The notes: generated by a model not told the origin, from the sequence alone. A stretch of 57,139 nt of DNA from Bacillota bacterium (GCA_023460515.1 JAEWPS010000002.1:1-57139); one strand, 5' to 3'. Shown: positions 18,101 to 25,914, numbered from the stretch's first letter. Numbers and translations are program-made.

Positions 18101-19603
18101 TTATTAAGTAGTATAAAAAATGGAACAGAATCTGAAATGTTTTATACATATGATGATAATGGAAATATAGATACAATATCTAAAGACTTTAATTTAAGAC
18201 AAAAATATTATTATGATGGATTAAATCAATTAGTAAGAGAAAATAATATGGATTTAAACCAAACAATCAGTTATACTTATGATACAGGAGGAAACTTACA
18301 AAGTAAAGATATATATGAATATACAACAGATATAAGTCTAATAGGACTAACAAAAATAGATACAAAAACTTATACATATGATACAGTATGGAAAGATAAA
18401 TTAACAAACTATAACGGAAAGGATATAACATATGATAATATAGGTAATCCGTTAACATACGATGGTAATACATATACATGGCAAAATGGAAGACAACTGG
18501 CAACAATAAATAAAGACGGAACTAATATATCATATAAGTATAATGATAGTGGAATACGTACACAAAAAACAGTAAATGGAGTAACAACAAACTACTATTT
18601 AGATGGAGATAAAGTAATATATGAAACAACAGGAACAAATATTGTATATTATACATATGATGGAGAAAATAATCTAGTAGGTTTCAAATATAACAATGAT
18701 CAATACTATTATGTAAGAAATGGCCAAGGAGATATAATAGGTATACTTGACAACAACCTAACTAATGTGATATCATATAAATATGACACATGGGGTAAAC
18801 TTGTATCAATAAAAGATACAAATGGAACCGATGTAACAAGTGATACTACAAGTATAGGAAATATAAATCCATATAAATATAGAGGATATAGATACGATAA
18901 CGAAACTGTAATGTATTACTTAAATTCTAGATATTATAATCCTGAAACTTGTCGAATGTTAAATATGGATACAATCGGTGGTAGTATTGGAGGATTATTG
19001 AGTCATAATTTATATTCTTATTGCGGAAATAATCCTATTAATAGAGAGGATTCAAGTGGGCGTTCTTGGGAAATTATAGGCGAATTTGTTAATCAGTTAA
19101 AGAATGCTATGGGTTCATTAAAATATGCATATGCTACTTCGGCTGGAGCGTCTTTATCTGATGGTCCACTTCCTATAGGTGATATTATAGGATTTGGTAT
19201 TGCAGCTATTGCCACTGCAGGAGCAATATCATATGCTACTCAACAAACATATAATATATATTCTAATAGTAATGTAACGAGTAATACAATAACTAAAAGT
19301 AAAACTAAAGAAGTAGCAGTATCTATAGTTAAAAGCAATAAAAGTAAAAGAGTTATATTTCCTATAAATCCAAATGAATTTAAGCCAAGAGGATGTACAA
19401 AAACTGTTTATCCAGGAACAAAAAACGGAAAAATAATTACTTGGTCACAAAATAATATTACTATTTTTGAATGGGATGAAGATTTAGCAAATACTACACA
19501 TTATCACATCTTAACTAATGGACAACGTTCAAATCCTAATATACATTATGCACCATTAACTCTTGTACCAGAACCATTTGCAAGTATGTATTTTGGATTT
19601 TAA
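12143..19603 (+). CDS. Giant secreted Rhs/YD-repeat polymorphic toxin with lectin modules
   Basis: A 2486-residue protein. The start is ATG 12143 after GGGGTG; GTG 12128 is less likely. A signal peptide ends near VYG-KES (about 31). Domains in order: a DNRLRE-type region (about 300-485); an Rhs opening (about 515); YD repeats (650-800); two beta-sandwich carbohydrate-binding modules (about 833-1140); three ricin-B-type lectin units with QQW/QKW motifs (about 1236-1690); more YD repeats (1700-2245); and an Rhs core end with YLNSRYYNPETCRMLNMD (about 2260-2280). The usual DPxG before the variable tip is DSSG. The tip (about 2307-2486) has a hydrophobic segment, then TKNGKIITW, FEWDEDL and HYH, which looks nuclease-like. 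The toxin class is unassigned. A candidate immunity gene follows. Confidence 0.9.
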   Translation: MHRGMFFKAISVIVIISMILNLVPLSVYGKESIVEKFKEEDRVITDTQSKVEIKGEIIDKREKNIKYFLLDNNTIEAEIYKDAVHYMKDGKWEDIDNSLSEADDIDGQKINENNSNNFKVKFANKAKDNKLISIKSDKIDMKWSLQGAEKVKVQINPYNNNLKELNKKEDKRNLNNISTSVIYPNILKDVDITYDIISESVKENIILKTLESTENKFIFNLDIGDLVAKLNEDNSISIYNSKNVVISKIDSPYMYDSKLEYSDEIDLVLIKNEKNYTLEIKPNKEWLKSSERAFPVKIDPTVNTSLYYQDIQDTYIYSGDDNNSTRYRAHIVRAGGGISKIFRSLIKFTLPTLNTGDQVINAQLNLCNYPDTEEWNPWTGPLQINVHKVTSNWQQDTAYWSNSANIYDSKIVDYMTYQYDVNNMMKQNSWNITSIVKDWYVTGNNYGLMLKENTEAITGHNEAYFLSADTTSAYYLNYRPVVSITYRNQTGLENYWSYHQQTIGRAGTSYINDYNGNMVLVHDDVQTPGNRMPVTLNHVFNSNDKNKNIGFGDGWRLNVSQMINLETISGIQYAKYIDEDATAHYFIKQGTTNTYLDEDGLGLTLTLNSDTTFTMKDKGDNILTFEKKVVAGSDLWHLNKITDSNGNSTVITFLSAYANYFYISKITDSAGSIINFTWSYGKLDTITDQNSRAINYGYYTNSKLISVTYSDNKQSTYTYDSNGLMTSAKNIDNSHVDYSYNIGIPYRINTIKEYSTANELGNSLNFVYGNNTTTFIDNKGYSNTYSFTNAGHAVSISDFGNNTNSLNNAYGKMYKYGTSGGENNKLKLESKLMSPVINRVINSSGESDGNWTYWYWDVNNGSISMANNQSYYGSRSIKVTANGSNSSSRMYAYQWVTLEKGKTYTLSTYIKTDGVTNNNGGGARPFVYFLESNGARQNVNGEFVNGSNDWKKYSCTFNYPADATSDVVVSLGITGENGTAYFDGVQVEEGEIANTYNMIENSGFDNGLTSWIKNSDCNANDNVVSSTTGNAAKITGESIKRKNIYQNVKISGKKGDVFSLSGWVKSNSVALSAPRANSITAGICRLDGTFQWVEASINPDSNTWQYSSNEFVTDSDYSRIDIYILYYYNSNEVYFDNIGLFKDDFGQSYTYDKNGNLISSQDMAKQNSTIQYNGKNELLKQTEPNGGSFIYEYDSKIKNRLLTATNNSKVKYSLEYNQYGNPTSTIVNNTDKVSTIIAPGKTYYIRSKSSGMYFDVYCGGTANGTNVQQYTFNGGLNQQWKVFDAGDGYCYLKPAYSDNIALDTLSTNNNIQIWSANNSDNQKWKLVKNDDNSFKMLIKYQEQTNCATVGGNSKDNGGNIQQEKNENLENQSFYFEEVGIDNSTDKSLLESGEVFYIKAQSSGLYLDYAKDANGNMIDTNGTKIVQREFTGSDSQKWRIVRRENGEYKLIPLYSETGRSITLSCGLNQNENPAIIYEYGDGSINPEWTIFKQPDGTYMIASKSTSDSKYLTILWNLTTPETNIVVYQYTGGGNQKWYLEPANMVNVEDGATYKIKNKNSGLYVGVKDSGDFNGANIEQVAASDSLAQQWQFVDLKNGYYKVISKNSTSGRVMDVLNFGTADGTNVQLCGSNGSSAQQWEIVPIGNGTFSLKPRNCGGKEALDLYCGLNAPGTNIQIWGSHGEVQQQFYLEKISGPTSSYIESKASYSTDGRFLNKITDARGKEINYNYNFNSANNTGTGTLASVTDTKGTITSYQYDNLDRMTSVNSTSDNKNYSNSYTYLNDKLTSILHNGFNLNFEYDNFGNTKQVKVEDQILVTNNYDTGNGNLNSLTYGNNQTISYAYDRFGRVSTKTGTNGTYNYVYNAKGNLGIAKDNVNNVIYNYTYDLADRPIKLQGTNGYSSQYGYDNNSNINKIMYNFSSLSNAISYSYDSDNKITNIKWDNDKYVMYNYDRLSRLQDKYLKSSSNSYKTSMTYVNDETNPLKTTTLLSSIKNGTESEMFYTYDDNGNIDTISKDFNLRQKYYYDGLNQLVRENNMDLNQTISYTYDTGGNLQSKDIYEYTTDISLIGLTKIDTKTYTYDTVWKDKLTNYNGKDITYDNIGNPLTYDGNTYTWQNGRQLATINKDGTNISYKYNDSGIRTQKTVNGVTTNYYLDGDKVIYETTGTNIVYYTYDGENNLVGFKYNNDQYYYVRNGQGDIIGILDNNLTNVISYKYDTWGKLVSIKDTNGTDVTSDTTSIGNINPYKYRGYRYDNETVMYYLNSRYYNPETCRMLNMDTIGGSIGGLLSHNLYSYCGNNPINREDSSGRSWEIIGEFVNQLKNAMGSLKYAYATSAGASLSDGPLPIGDIIGFGIAAIATAGAISYATQQTYNIYSNSNVTSNTITKSKTKEVAVSIVKSNKSKRVIFPINPNEFKPRGCTKTVYPGTKNGKIITWSQNNITIFEWDEDLANTTHYHILTNGQRSNPNIHYAPLTLVPEPFASMYFGF

Positions 19604-19622
19604 TAATTTAAGGAGGTATAGA

Positions 19623-20033
19623 ATGATTATTAATTATGATAATAGAGAAAAAGTTGAAAGTATACATTTACATGATTCAAATATAAATTCATTTAAATAC
19701 GATTATAGTTCAAAAAAAATAGATATAATATTACATAATGAATTTATAAATAAAAATTATGATTTGTTGTTTGAGAATGTTATATATTGCGAGATTATAG
19801 GAATAGAACTTTGGGGTCATAGTGATAATAGGATAATAGATTGGGAGTTGATAACTGACGAAAAGAAAATGAAAGAATTGTTATATATTGAAGGGATAGA
19901 AAAAAGCCAATATCCATATTCATTGTTTAAAAGAAATCCAGAAAACAAATATATATCGACTTTATTTACTTTTAGTTCAGGAGATACTGTAAGTATAATA
20001 TGTGAGAAAATTAGTATCGCTAATATAGAATAA
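19623..20033 (+). CDS. Candidate immunity protein for the Rhs toxin
   Basis: A 136-residue acidic, soluble protein that starts 19 bases after the Rhs stop, with AAGGAGGT before ATG 19623. An earlier start at 19563 would overlap the toxin tip and lacks a ribosome site. Its place directly behind the variable toxin tip, its size and its composition fit an Rhs immunity protein. The HLHDSNINSFKYD segment recalls the HDS-type small immunity proteins found next to Bacillus wall toxins, but this is by eye only. It probably binds and blocks the toxin domain at about residues 2307-2486 of its neighbour. Confidence 0.65.
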   Translation: MIINYDNREKVESIHLHDSNINSFKYDYSSKKIDIILHNEFINKNYDLLFENVIYCEIIGIELWGHSDNRIIDWELITDEKKMKELLYIEGIEKSQYPYSLFKRNPENKYISTLFTFSSGDTVSIICEKISIANIE

Positions 20034-20106
20034 GAAATTTTTAAGAATAGTAATTTATTCACATCAATAAATCTTATATCTATATCATAGCAAGGAGGAA
20101 ACTAAT

Positions 20107-20334
20107 ATGAAAATAAATAAAGAATGTAATTATGAATCAGAGGCATATCCACTAGAAGAATATCCGGAAGTTAGTAATATAGAATTTCCAAAAGATATAT
20201 ATATTGCATATGCAGTATGTAGTGAAAAATGTGGAGGTAGAGAATTTATAGTTGATGGATCCACACAAGTATGTCAATATTGCGGAAAACTAATGTTTAG
20301 AACTGAAGTTAAGAAGTATAGTATTAGCGAATAG
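20107..20334 (+). CDS. Small zinc-ribbon protein
   Basis: A 75-residue protein with four cysteines in two pairs (CSEKC and CQYC, about residues 38-60) around GGREFIVDGSTQV, which forms a zinc ribbon. The ribosome site AAGGAGGAAAC precedes the ATG. It lies between the candidate immunity gene and the debris of a second Rhs tip, so it travels with the Rhs locus. It could be an additional immunity or regulatory protein, but there is no direct evidence for either role. Confidence 0.7.
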   Translation: MKINKECNYESEAYPLEEYPEVSNIEFPKDIYIAYAVCSEKCGGREFIVDGSTQVCQYCGKLMFRTEVKKYSISE

Positions 20335-20335
20335 T

Positions 20336-20520
20336 ACTATTTCTGAGATTACAACCCTGAATTCTGTGATTTATGGACGCTGACGAAATAGTATGTGTAT
20401 TAGGAGCATTATCAAATAATAATATGTATGCTTATTTTTTAAATAATCCAGTAAATATGTTAGATTAAGATGGAAATTTCCAAATTTTAAATTTTATTGG
20501 AAATTCAGATACTTTTTATT
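20336..20520 (+). pseudogene. Remnant of a displaced Rhs C-terminal tip
   Basis: In two adjoining frames the DNA encodes YF-stop-DYNPEFCDL, then MDADEIVCVLGALSNN-MYAYFLNNPVNMLD-stop-DGN. This is the conserved end of an Rhs core (compare YYNPETCRMLNMD and NNPINREDSSG in the intact gene). At least two stops and one frameshift interrupt it, and no toxin frame follows. Such orphan tips behind intact rhs genes are the known trace of tip replacement by recombination. The rest of the gap, to 20695, shows only stop-rich remains. Confidence 0.8.
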
Positions 20521-20695
20521 GAATTTATCTGGAACAATTTTTAATATAAGTCTTTCACTAACAAATAAAAATGTTGTTGAATTCTATTAGAATATTTAAT
20601 AACTTAGTTTCAAATTTAATAACGATCAATAGTACTATGAAATAAATAGTCAGAGATATAACAGGATAGCTAAATAATGTGATAGTATATAAGCA

Positions 20696-20729
20696 TAAAA
20701 AGGGTGGTATATAAAATTAATATACCACC
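20696..20729 (-). terminator. Terminator of the amber-interrupted membrane gene
   Basis: A perfect 10-bp stem (20703-20712, 20720-20729); on the minus strand it is followed by CCTTTTT, 14 bases beyond the end of the gene at 20743. Confidence 0.85.
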
Positions 20730-20742
20730 TTAATTAATACTT

Positions 20743-22467
20743 TTATTTATTTAGAGACTTATTGAAAAATTCGTATGCATACACTTCTGTACTATTTGTA
20801 TCGTTATACGAAATTTCAATATTATCGCCATTTGATGTAAATTGAGCATATGGCGAAACTTCATTATCGATAACGAAAATTTTATCACTATTTTGTAGAA
20901 GAATTTTTGTTGGATTTCCTACTATAATTCTTTCCACTAATCCAGTTACTTTTTTGCTTTCAGATGAAGCGGAAGGTGCTTTAACAAGGCCATCTGCAGA
21001 TAATAGTTTTTTATATGCATTAATTGCACCGTTGAAGGTATCACCATAAGCAACTTCTCCGTTTGAAACTTTACCTAATACGTATTTTTGAATTTGACCA
21101 TTTTCATCAACTATTGTAGAGTACCAGGTTATTTGATCAAATACAGTGTATATGGTTGGTTCTACAGGTACCCATCCAGCTTTTTCTTTAAATAATTGAA
21201 TGGCATTTTCTCCAAAGGCTTTTCCATTTACTCCTCTAACCTTATCGTAATAAGTAATCTTTCCTGTTTTTGTTGAGATCATCATATATCCAACTATACT
21301 TTTGTTGGAATTATTAAGATTCTCACAGTCTGAAGTATACCACATGTTATTGTTTGGATCAGTTATAATACTCCAAGCATCATCACCAGAAATGTTACCG
21401 TTTTCAGTTTTCCACGTCCATGTTGTAAGTTTAAATTGATCTGATGCTGCAAAATACCTAGCCCAGAAACCTTTACTATTTCCACCATAAATATTACCAT
21501 ATTTTTCAGCAAGTTTTGATGAAAAAGCGATATCTACCCATTCAGGAATCTAATCCATATTGTATTTGTTCATTTCGCCTGTATCAGGATTAACGATGAC
21601 AATGGAATCTTGAACATTTAAGAATCTAAAAAATTTCTTTTGCCCTAAAGCAACTATACAGTTACCTTTTCCGTTATCATCTAATTCAAACCATGAATCA
21701 ATTACTATTTTTGTTGGATATTTAAAGTGAACAAGTCTGGCAAGATCTCTACTAAATACAGCAGAAGACATGTAAGTATAATTAGATTTAACCGCAACTG
21801 CATTTTCATCTGGGTTGCTTGAGTCAACTATTAGATAACCAGGTGTTTTTTTATCACTTCCAATCGCCTTGACACTACTTTCAAATTCAATTGGTGATAC
21901 CCATTTTGTATCGTTATTTACTATTTGCTTTGAATAGGTACCATCTTTGTACATTGATGAGTTATCAAAATTGGATAGTGACATACCACCTGTACGTTTA
22001 GCAGTTTTTTCAGATACAATGCCTATATTATTTGTGTCTGTATCTGGAATATTACTTTGAGTGACAGTTACAAAGTCTTTTACAAATTTATAACGTGCTT
22101 TCATTGTTGATGCAGGATATATGGTAATCAGAAGTATATAGATAACGCAACCTAATACTCCTAGTCCTATCCATATCTTACCAATTGTTTCTGAATTTTT
22201 AATATCATATGAATTTTTAATAACAAATCCATCTATGACAATGGCAATAAATATTGGCAGAGCCCACCAGATAACAAAACCTGAAAAAGTCGCATCGATA
22301 AGCACATAGTATATACCTATATATGACCAAATACCACCTGCTATAAGCCGTAGAGATTGTTCTAGAATTATAGGTAATAATTCTTCCTTTGTGAGATCAT
22401 TTTTCCACCTTAATGGATTAATGGACATAAAAAGCAGAGCACCGATGATTCCCATAAAAATAAGCAT
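20743..22467 (-). pseudogene. Four-helix membrane protein with extracytoplasmic domain, split by one amber codon
   Basis: One frame runs from ATG 22467 (AAGGAG upstream) to TAA 20743 with a single in-frame TAG at 21550-21552. Joined, it is a 574-codon gene. Residues 1-130 hold about four membrane segments, and the rest is an extracytoplasmic domain. Just after the amber codon comes IPEWVD, then a Trp-rich stretch (GFWARYF, TTWTWK), which reads as normal continuous protein. An internal ATG at 21345 has no ribosome site. TAG is an ordinary stop elsewhere in the window, so this is most likely a recent nonsense mutation that leaves a 305-residue N-terminal product. The family is not recognised. 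Confidence 0.8.
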
Positions 22468-22497
22468 AAATTAGTCTCCTTTCAAAAGACAATCATA

Positions 22498-22523
22498 TAC
22501 CGTGTATATTGATTTACGCGGTA
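22498..22523. promoter_or_regulatory. Imperfect inverted repeat upstream of the amber-split gene
   Basis: TACCGTGTA and TACGCGGTA form 9-base arms with one mismatch around 8 bases. It lies between the promoter (22563-22591) and the start codon at 22467, so it may be an operator or leader hairpin. Confidence 0.45.
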
Positions 22524-22562
22524 CGAAAATTTTCTTACCATAAAAAAAATAATAACTCAATA

Positions 22563-22591
22563 ATTATACCATATTTTAGATAAGTTGTTAA
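22563..22591 (-). promoter_or_regulatory. Promoter of the amber-split membrane gene
   Basis: On the minus strand TTAACA (22586-22591) and TATAAT (22563-22568) with 17-base spacing. Confidence 0.7.
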
Positions 22592-22707
22592 TATTATGTT
22601 AACTCAAAACAAATAGTTAAGTATATAATTGTAGTATTATAAAAATTATAAATTATAAGAGATAATTGTTGTAATTTTTCTGAATACAAAACTATTTATT
22701 TGATTAA

Positions 22708-22746
22708 TTGCTATATATTGACATTATATAGCAATTGTGATATTAT
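22708..22746 (+). promoter_or_regulatory. Promoter with a palindrome centred on the -35 box
   Basis: TTGACA (22718-22723) and TATTAT (22741-22746) are spaced by 17 bases. A perfect 10-bp inverted repeat (22708-22717 and 22725-22734) brackets the -35 box, so a dimeric repressor bound there would block the polymerase. It drives the small membrane gene at 22770 and probably the DUF2207-like gene. Confidence 0.7.
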
Positions 22747-22769
22747 GTATCATAAAGGAAGTGTTTAAA

Positions 22770-22997
22770 ATGGATCCAATAATATCATCAGTATTAATAG
22801 GTATATGTGTATTTCTTATATTTATTATAATTGAAATATTAATAGTAACGTGGGTAATTGGAATGGGAATAGATTCCTCAAAAAATATTACGGAGATAGG
22901 GAATATATTAATAGAAACTAGAGAACTACTAAGAAAAAATAATGAACAAATTTATGATATTAAAGAAAAATTAGACAACATTACTAATTTAAAATAA
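22770..22997 (+). CDS. Small membrane protein with coiled-coil tail
   Basis: A 75-residue protein with one long membrane helix (about 5-33) followed by a charged heptad-like helix (about 38-72). ATG 22770 follows AAAGGAAG; the upstream start at 22737 would begin inside the promoter. It lies 57 bases before the DUF2207-like gene, probably in one transcript under the palindromic promoter. The shape suggests a membrane scaffold or modulator, but nothing identifies the function. Confidence 0.7.
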   Translation: MDPIISSVLIGICVFLIFIIIEILIVTWVIGMGIDSSKNITEIGNILIETRELLRKNNEQIYDIKEKLDNITNLK

Positions 22998-23054
22998 TAA
23001 TTTACTAAACATGTGATTAATTCTAATTTTGTATAATGTGTTGGGGGAATATAT

Positions 23055-23903
23055 ATGCTAAAGTTTAAAAGAGATATCGAGAATGCTTGTGTTTTTTGTA
23101 TTAAAATATTGAAATTTCCATTAATATTATTAGAAGGATTTTGTTTGATAAATATTGTAGTTTTGATGATTTCAAATTCCTCAACTAATAATGAGGAATT
23201 ATATTCATTATTAAGATTAATGGTAATATTTTTCTTTGCATCTATAGGAATAATTGCATTGTTCTTATTGTATGTAATTTTAATACACACAATCGGTTTT
23301 ATTTATGAAAAAATAAGAAACTCTATTAATTATTTAAGTGTTGGTGATAATAATGGTATTTATTTACGAGATATTCCAAAAGATTATTCTCCAGCAATAG
23401 TTTCATTATTATGTGATAAAAGTATTGAACCGTATAGAGATTTTCCAGCGGTAATATTAAATCTTAAATTAAGAGGGTATATTGATATTATGAATAATAA
23501 CGGCATAATTGAGTACACAAAATTAAAATCTGAAGATTCTAATTTGCTAGACCATGAAAAGTTTGTATACCATGCAATTTTAACAGATAAAATAATATAT
23601 AAAGGAGCTTTTCTAGATCTTATAAAATCAGATGCTGCTAGTCTAGGACTTATATCAATAACTAGAGATTCATTCAAACTAACTAGTTTAGGCATAACTG
23701 ATATGAGAGAATGGAAAAATTTTAAAAAGTTTCTTAATCATTTTACATTAATGAAAGATAAAAATATTGACGATTTAATTTTGTTTGATAAATTTTTAGT
23801 TTATTCAATCGTATTAAATAGTGTTAATAAGATAGAATTACTGTCTTTGAATAGCAAATTATATAATCAATATGATTTATTATCATTTGAGTATAAAAAA
23901 TAA
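23055..23903 (+). CDS. DUF2207-like membrane protein
   Basis: A 282-residue protein with two membrane segments (about 15-40 and 53-80). A winged-helix-like segment (LRDIPKDYSPAIVSLL through LNLKLRGYIDI, about 100-145) is followed by a C-terminal stretch with WKNFKKFLNHFT and LILFDKFLVYSIVLNSV. The pattern 'W-x-x-F-K-x-F-L ... LVYS-V-L' is that of the DUF2207 C-terminal region. It resembles the gene at 10601 in architecture but not closely in sequence. GGGGGA precedes the ATG. The DUF2207 N-terminal beta domain is absent. The function of the family is unknown. Confidence 0.65.
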   Translation: MLKFKRDIENACVFCIKILKFPLILLEGFCLINIVVLMISNSSTNNEELYSLLRLMVIFFFASIGIIALFLLYVILIHTIGFIYEKIRNSINYLSVGDNNGIYLRDIPKDYSPAIVSLLCDKSIEPYRDFPAVILNLKLRGYIDIMNNNGIIEYTKLKSEDSNLLDHEKFVYHAILTDKIIYKGAFLDLIKSDAASLGLISITRDSFKLTSLGITDMREWKNFKKFLNHFTLMKDKNIDDLILFDKFLVYSIVLNSVNKIELLSLNSKLYNQYDLLSFEYKK

Positions 23904-23950
23904 GGTATTATTTAAAATAGGTATATAAATAATAGATGTAGGTATAGAAA

Positions 23951-24805
23951 TTAAATATCTATATCTATTTTTCCTTCAAAAACAAAGTTAGTTGGACCTT
24001 TTAAAGTAATAGTACTATCTTTTGTATAGTTAACTGTAAACATTCCACCAATTAGATGTACAACTATATCTGTATCATAATTAGTAAATTTGTTTAATAT
24101 GCATGCAACTACTGCAGCGCATGCTCCTGTTCCACAAGAAAGTGTTTCGCCGCTTCCACGTTCCCATACCCTCATACTTATTTCATTGTTAGAGATAATC
24201 TTAACAAATTCAGTGTTAATTCTATTTGGAAATCTTATATTATTCTCAAATAATGGACCTATTTTATTCATATCTAAAGTTTCTAAATCATCTACGAAAA
24301 CGATACAATGTGGATTTCCCATAGATACGCAGGTTATATAGTATATAGTTTTGTCTATAAGTATTTTTTCTTTTAGTATTATATCTTTTGTGCTTATAGC
24401 TGGAATAAGTTTTGGATCAAATATTGGTTTCCCCATGTCTACTTTAACTTCTGAAACTTTGTTTTCATTAATATCAAGCCATAGATCTTTTATACCACTT
24501 AAAGTTTCAAGAGTAATATGTGTATTTTCAGTATATTTATTTTCATAAACATATTTTGCAATACATCTTACCGCATTCCCACACATGTTTCCTTCACTAC
24601 CATCACTATTAAACATTCTCATTTTAAAATCTGCTATATTAGATGGAATAATAAGTACAATTCCATCTGAACCTATTCCAAAATGTCTGTCACTTAATTT
24701 AATTGCAATGGTTGATAAATTATCTGTTGTAATTGGATTTTTTATGCAGTCTATGTATATGTAATCATTTCCGGCACCATGCATTTTAACAAAATCTATT
24801 TTCAT
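23951..24805 (-). CDS. dapF: Diaminopimelate epimerase
   Basis: A 284-residue enzyme that converts LL- to meso-diaminopimelate for lysine and peptidoglycan synthesis. Both catalytic cysteines are in place: NMCGNAVRC (about residue 76) and LSCGTGACAA (about 220). The N-terminus KMHGAGNDYIYID is the family signature, and the length is typical. The start at ATG 24805 follows GGGGTGA. It is a lone gene between the DUF2207-like gene and the toxin operon. Its presence implies a DAP-type cell wall. Confidence 0.97.
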   Translation of the reverse strand: MKIDFVKMHGAGNDYIYIDCIKNPITTDNLSTIAIKLSDRHFGIGSDGIVLIIPSNIADFKMRMFNSDGSEGNMCGNAVRCIAKYVYENKYTENTHITLETLSGIKDLWLDINENKVSEVKVDMGKPIFDPKLIPAISTKDIILKEKILIDKTIYYITCVSMGNPHCIVFVDDLETLDMNKIGPLFENNIRFPNRINTEFVKIISNNEISMRVWERGSGETLSCGTGACAAVVACILNKFTNYDTDIVVHLIGGMFTVNYTKDSTITLKGPTNFVFEGKIDIDI

Positions 24806-24944
24806 ATATATTTCACCCCATACTATAACATATTGTAGCGTTATAGTATATTATATTGTATTTTCATACATATTATTTATTACAATATTTATAATAAATA
24901 ATATATAATTATGTTAACAAATTAATCATTTGGAACTTATTTAA

Positions 24945-24973
24945 TTGACTTTTATTGTAAAAAATGTTATAAT
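24945..24973 (+). promoter_or_regulatory. Promoter of the toxin-immunity-subtilase operon
   Basis: TTGACT (24945-24950) and TATAAT (24968-24973) with 17-base spacing. The leader contains an 8-bp inverted repeat, AGTACTAC (24994-25001) and GTAGTACT (25015-25022), that could fold before the first gene. Confidence 0.8.
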
Positions 24974-25054
24974 ATAATAGTAAATTAATTTTAAGTACTA
25001 CTTTTAATAATTTTGTAGTACTAGTCACCAACACTAAATTAAAGGGGTGAATTT

Positions 25055-25885
25055 ATGAAAATGAGTGAAAGGTTTTACCGGTTAACAGTATTATTACTAA
25101 CGATTATTCTAGTGTTAACTATTTTACCTACAGCTAAAAATTATTATTATAAATACCAACGGATAAATAACAATGAAAATTTGGTTATAACTACAAAAGC
25201 TAATGGAAATATTGAAGTTATAAATACTATAGATGATACAACATTGAAGGTTAAATATGCTAAAGATGTTGATAAATACACTTTATATAGGGATGAAATA
25301 GCATATGATTTATCTACTCAAAAGTATGGCGACAATTTAGTTATTGATTTAGCACAAACAGACCCACAAAATTATGATGGAGTTGTTGTTGGACAGTTTG
25401 CTTTTGCAATTCCTTTAATTCTATGGACTCCAGCTCTTATTGAGGCAGCGCAAATAACAATAGCTGCAGCAGTAGCAGTTGTAGGAACTTATACTGTATG
25501 GTACTCTGTTGATTCAATTGCAAAAACGATTGATGCAAATAAAGTAAATGTAAAGGTACAAGAAAAAGTAGAGGAGAAGGAAGATACAAAGAAAAAATCC
25601 CCTTACTATTCTGCAGCTTTAGCTGGTGGTGCTGTTGTTATTAACAAGCAAATTACTTATGAAGCAGCAGTAGCAAGATTAATAGCAGGAATGGATGTTT
25701 TTGCAACAACTAAGGAAGCTGCAAAAGCTGCTGCTTTAGCAGCAACAGTGCCAACTACTAAATATATATACCATAAAGCACATGATTTTGGAGAGGGTTT
25801 TTATCCTCATTACCATCCTGGAGGAAGGAAATGGATTGTAAATCCTAATCATGAGCCACATTGTTGGTTTGGTGCTACTCAATAA
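25055..25885 (+). CDS. Exported toxin-like protein resembling the SAR2788 group
   Basis: A 276-residue protein with an N-terminal membrane anchor or signal (about 9-26), an exposed beta-rich part (30-110), a hydrophobic region (about 113-150), an acidic/basic linker (VEEKEDTKKK), a helical part with YYSAALAGGAVVI, and a histidine-rich end (HDFGEGFYPHYHPGG through HEPHCWFG, about 242-272). The order hydrophobic region, YYSA, Ala-rich helix, then HYHP and H-x-x-FG recalls the SAR2788-type putative toxins of Firmicutes. The match is from memory and not searched. GGGGTGA precedes the ATG. It is followed 29 bases later by a small acidic gene that could be its immunity partner. Confidence 0.6.
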   Translation: MKMSERFYRLTVLLLTIILVLTILPTAKNYYYKYQRINNNENLVITTKANGNIEVINTIDDTTLKVKYAKDVDKYTLYRDEIAYDLSTQKYGDNLVIDLAQTDPQNYDGVVVGQFAFAIPLILWTPALIEAAQITIAAAVAVVGTYTVWYSVDSIAKTIDANKVNVKVQEKVEEKEDTKKKSPYYSAALAGGAVVINKQITYEAAVARLIAGMDVFATTKEAAKAAALAATVPTTKYIYHKAHDFGEGFYPHYHPGGRKWIVNPNHEPHCWFGATQ

Positions 25886-25914
25886 TATATATTTCTATAA
25901 AGGAGGAATACTTG

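Noticed and set aside
15957..18506. Several antisense ORFs across the Rhs gene
   Set aside because: Leu/Tyr/His-rich shadows of YD repeats with no ribosome sites.
20743..21345. Independent gene starting at ATG 21345
   Set aside because: No ribosome site precedes it and the same frame is open back to the amber codon and beyond; it is the second half of one gene.
21550..21552. TAG reassigned to an amino acid
   Set aside because: Many other genes in the window end in TAG (for example rmuC at 8587 and the DUF5050-type gene at 38653), so a global recoding is unlikely.
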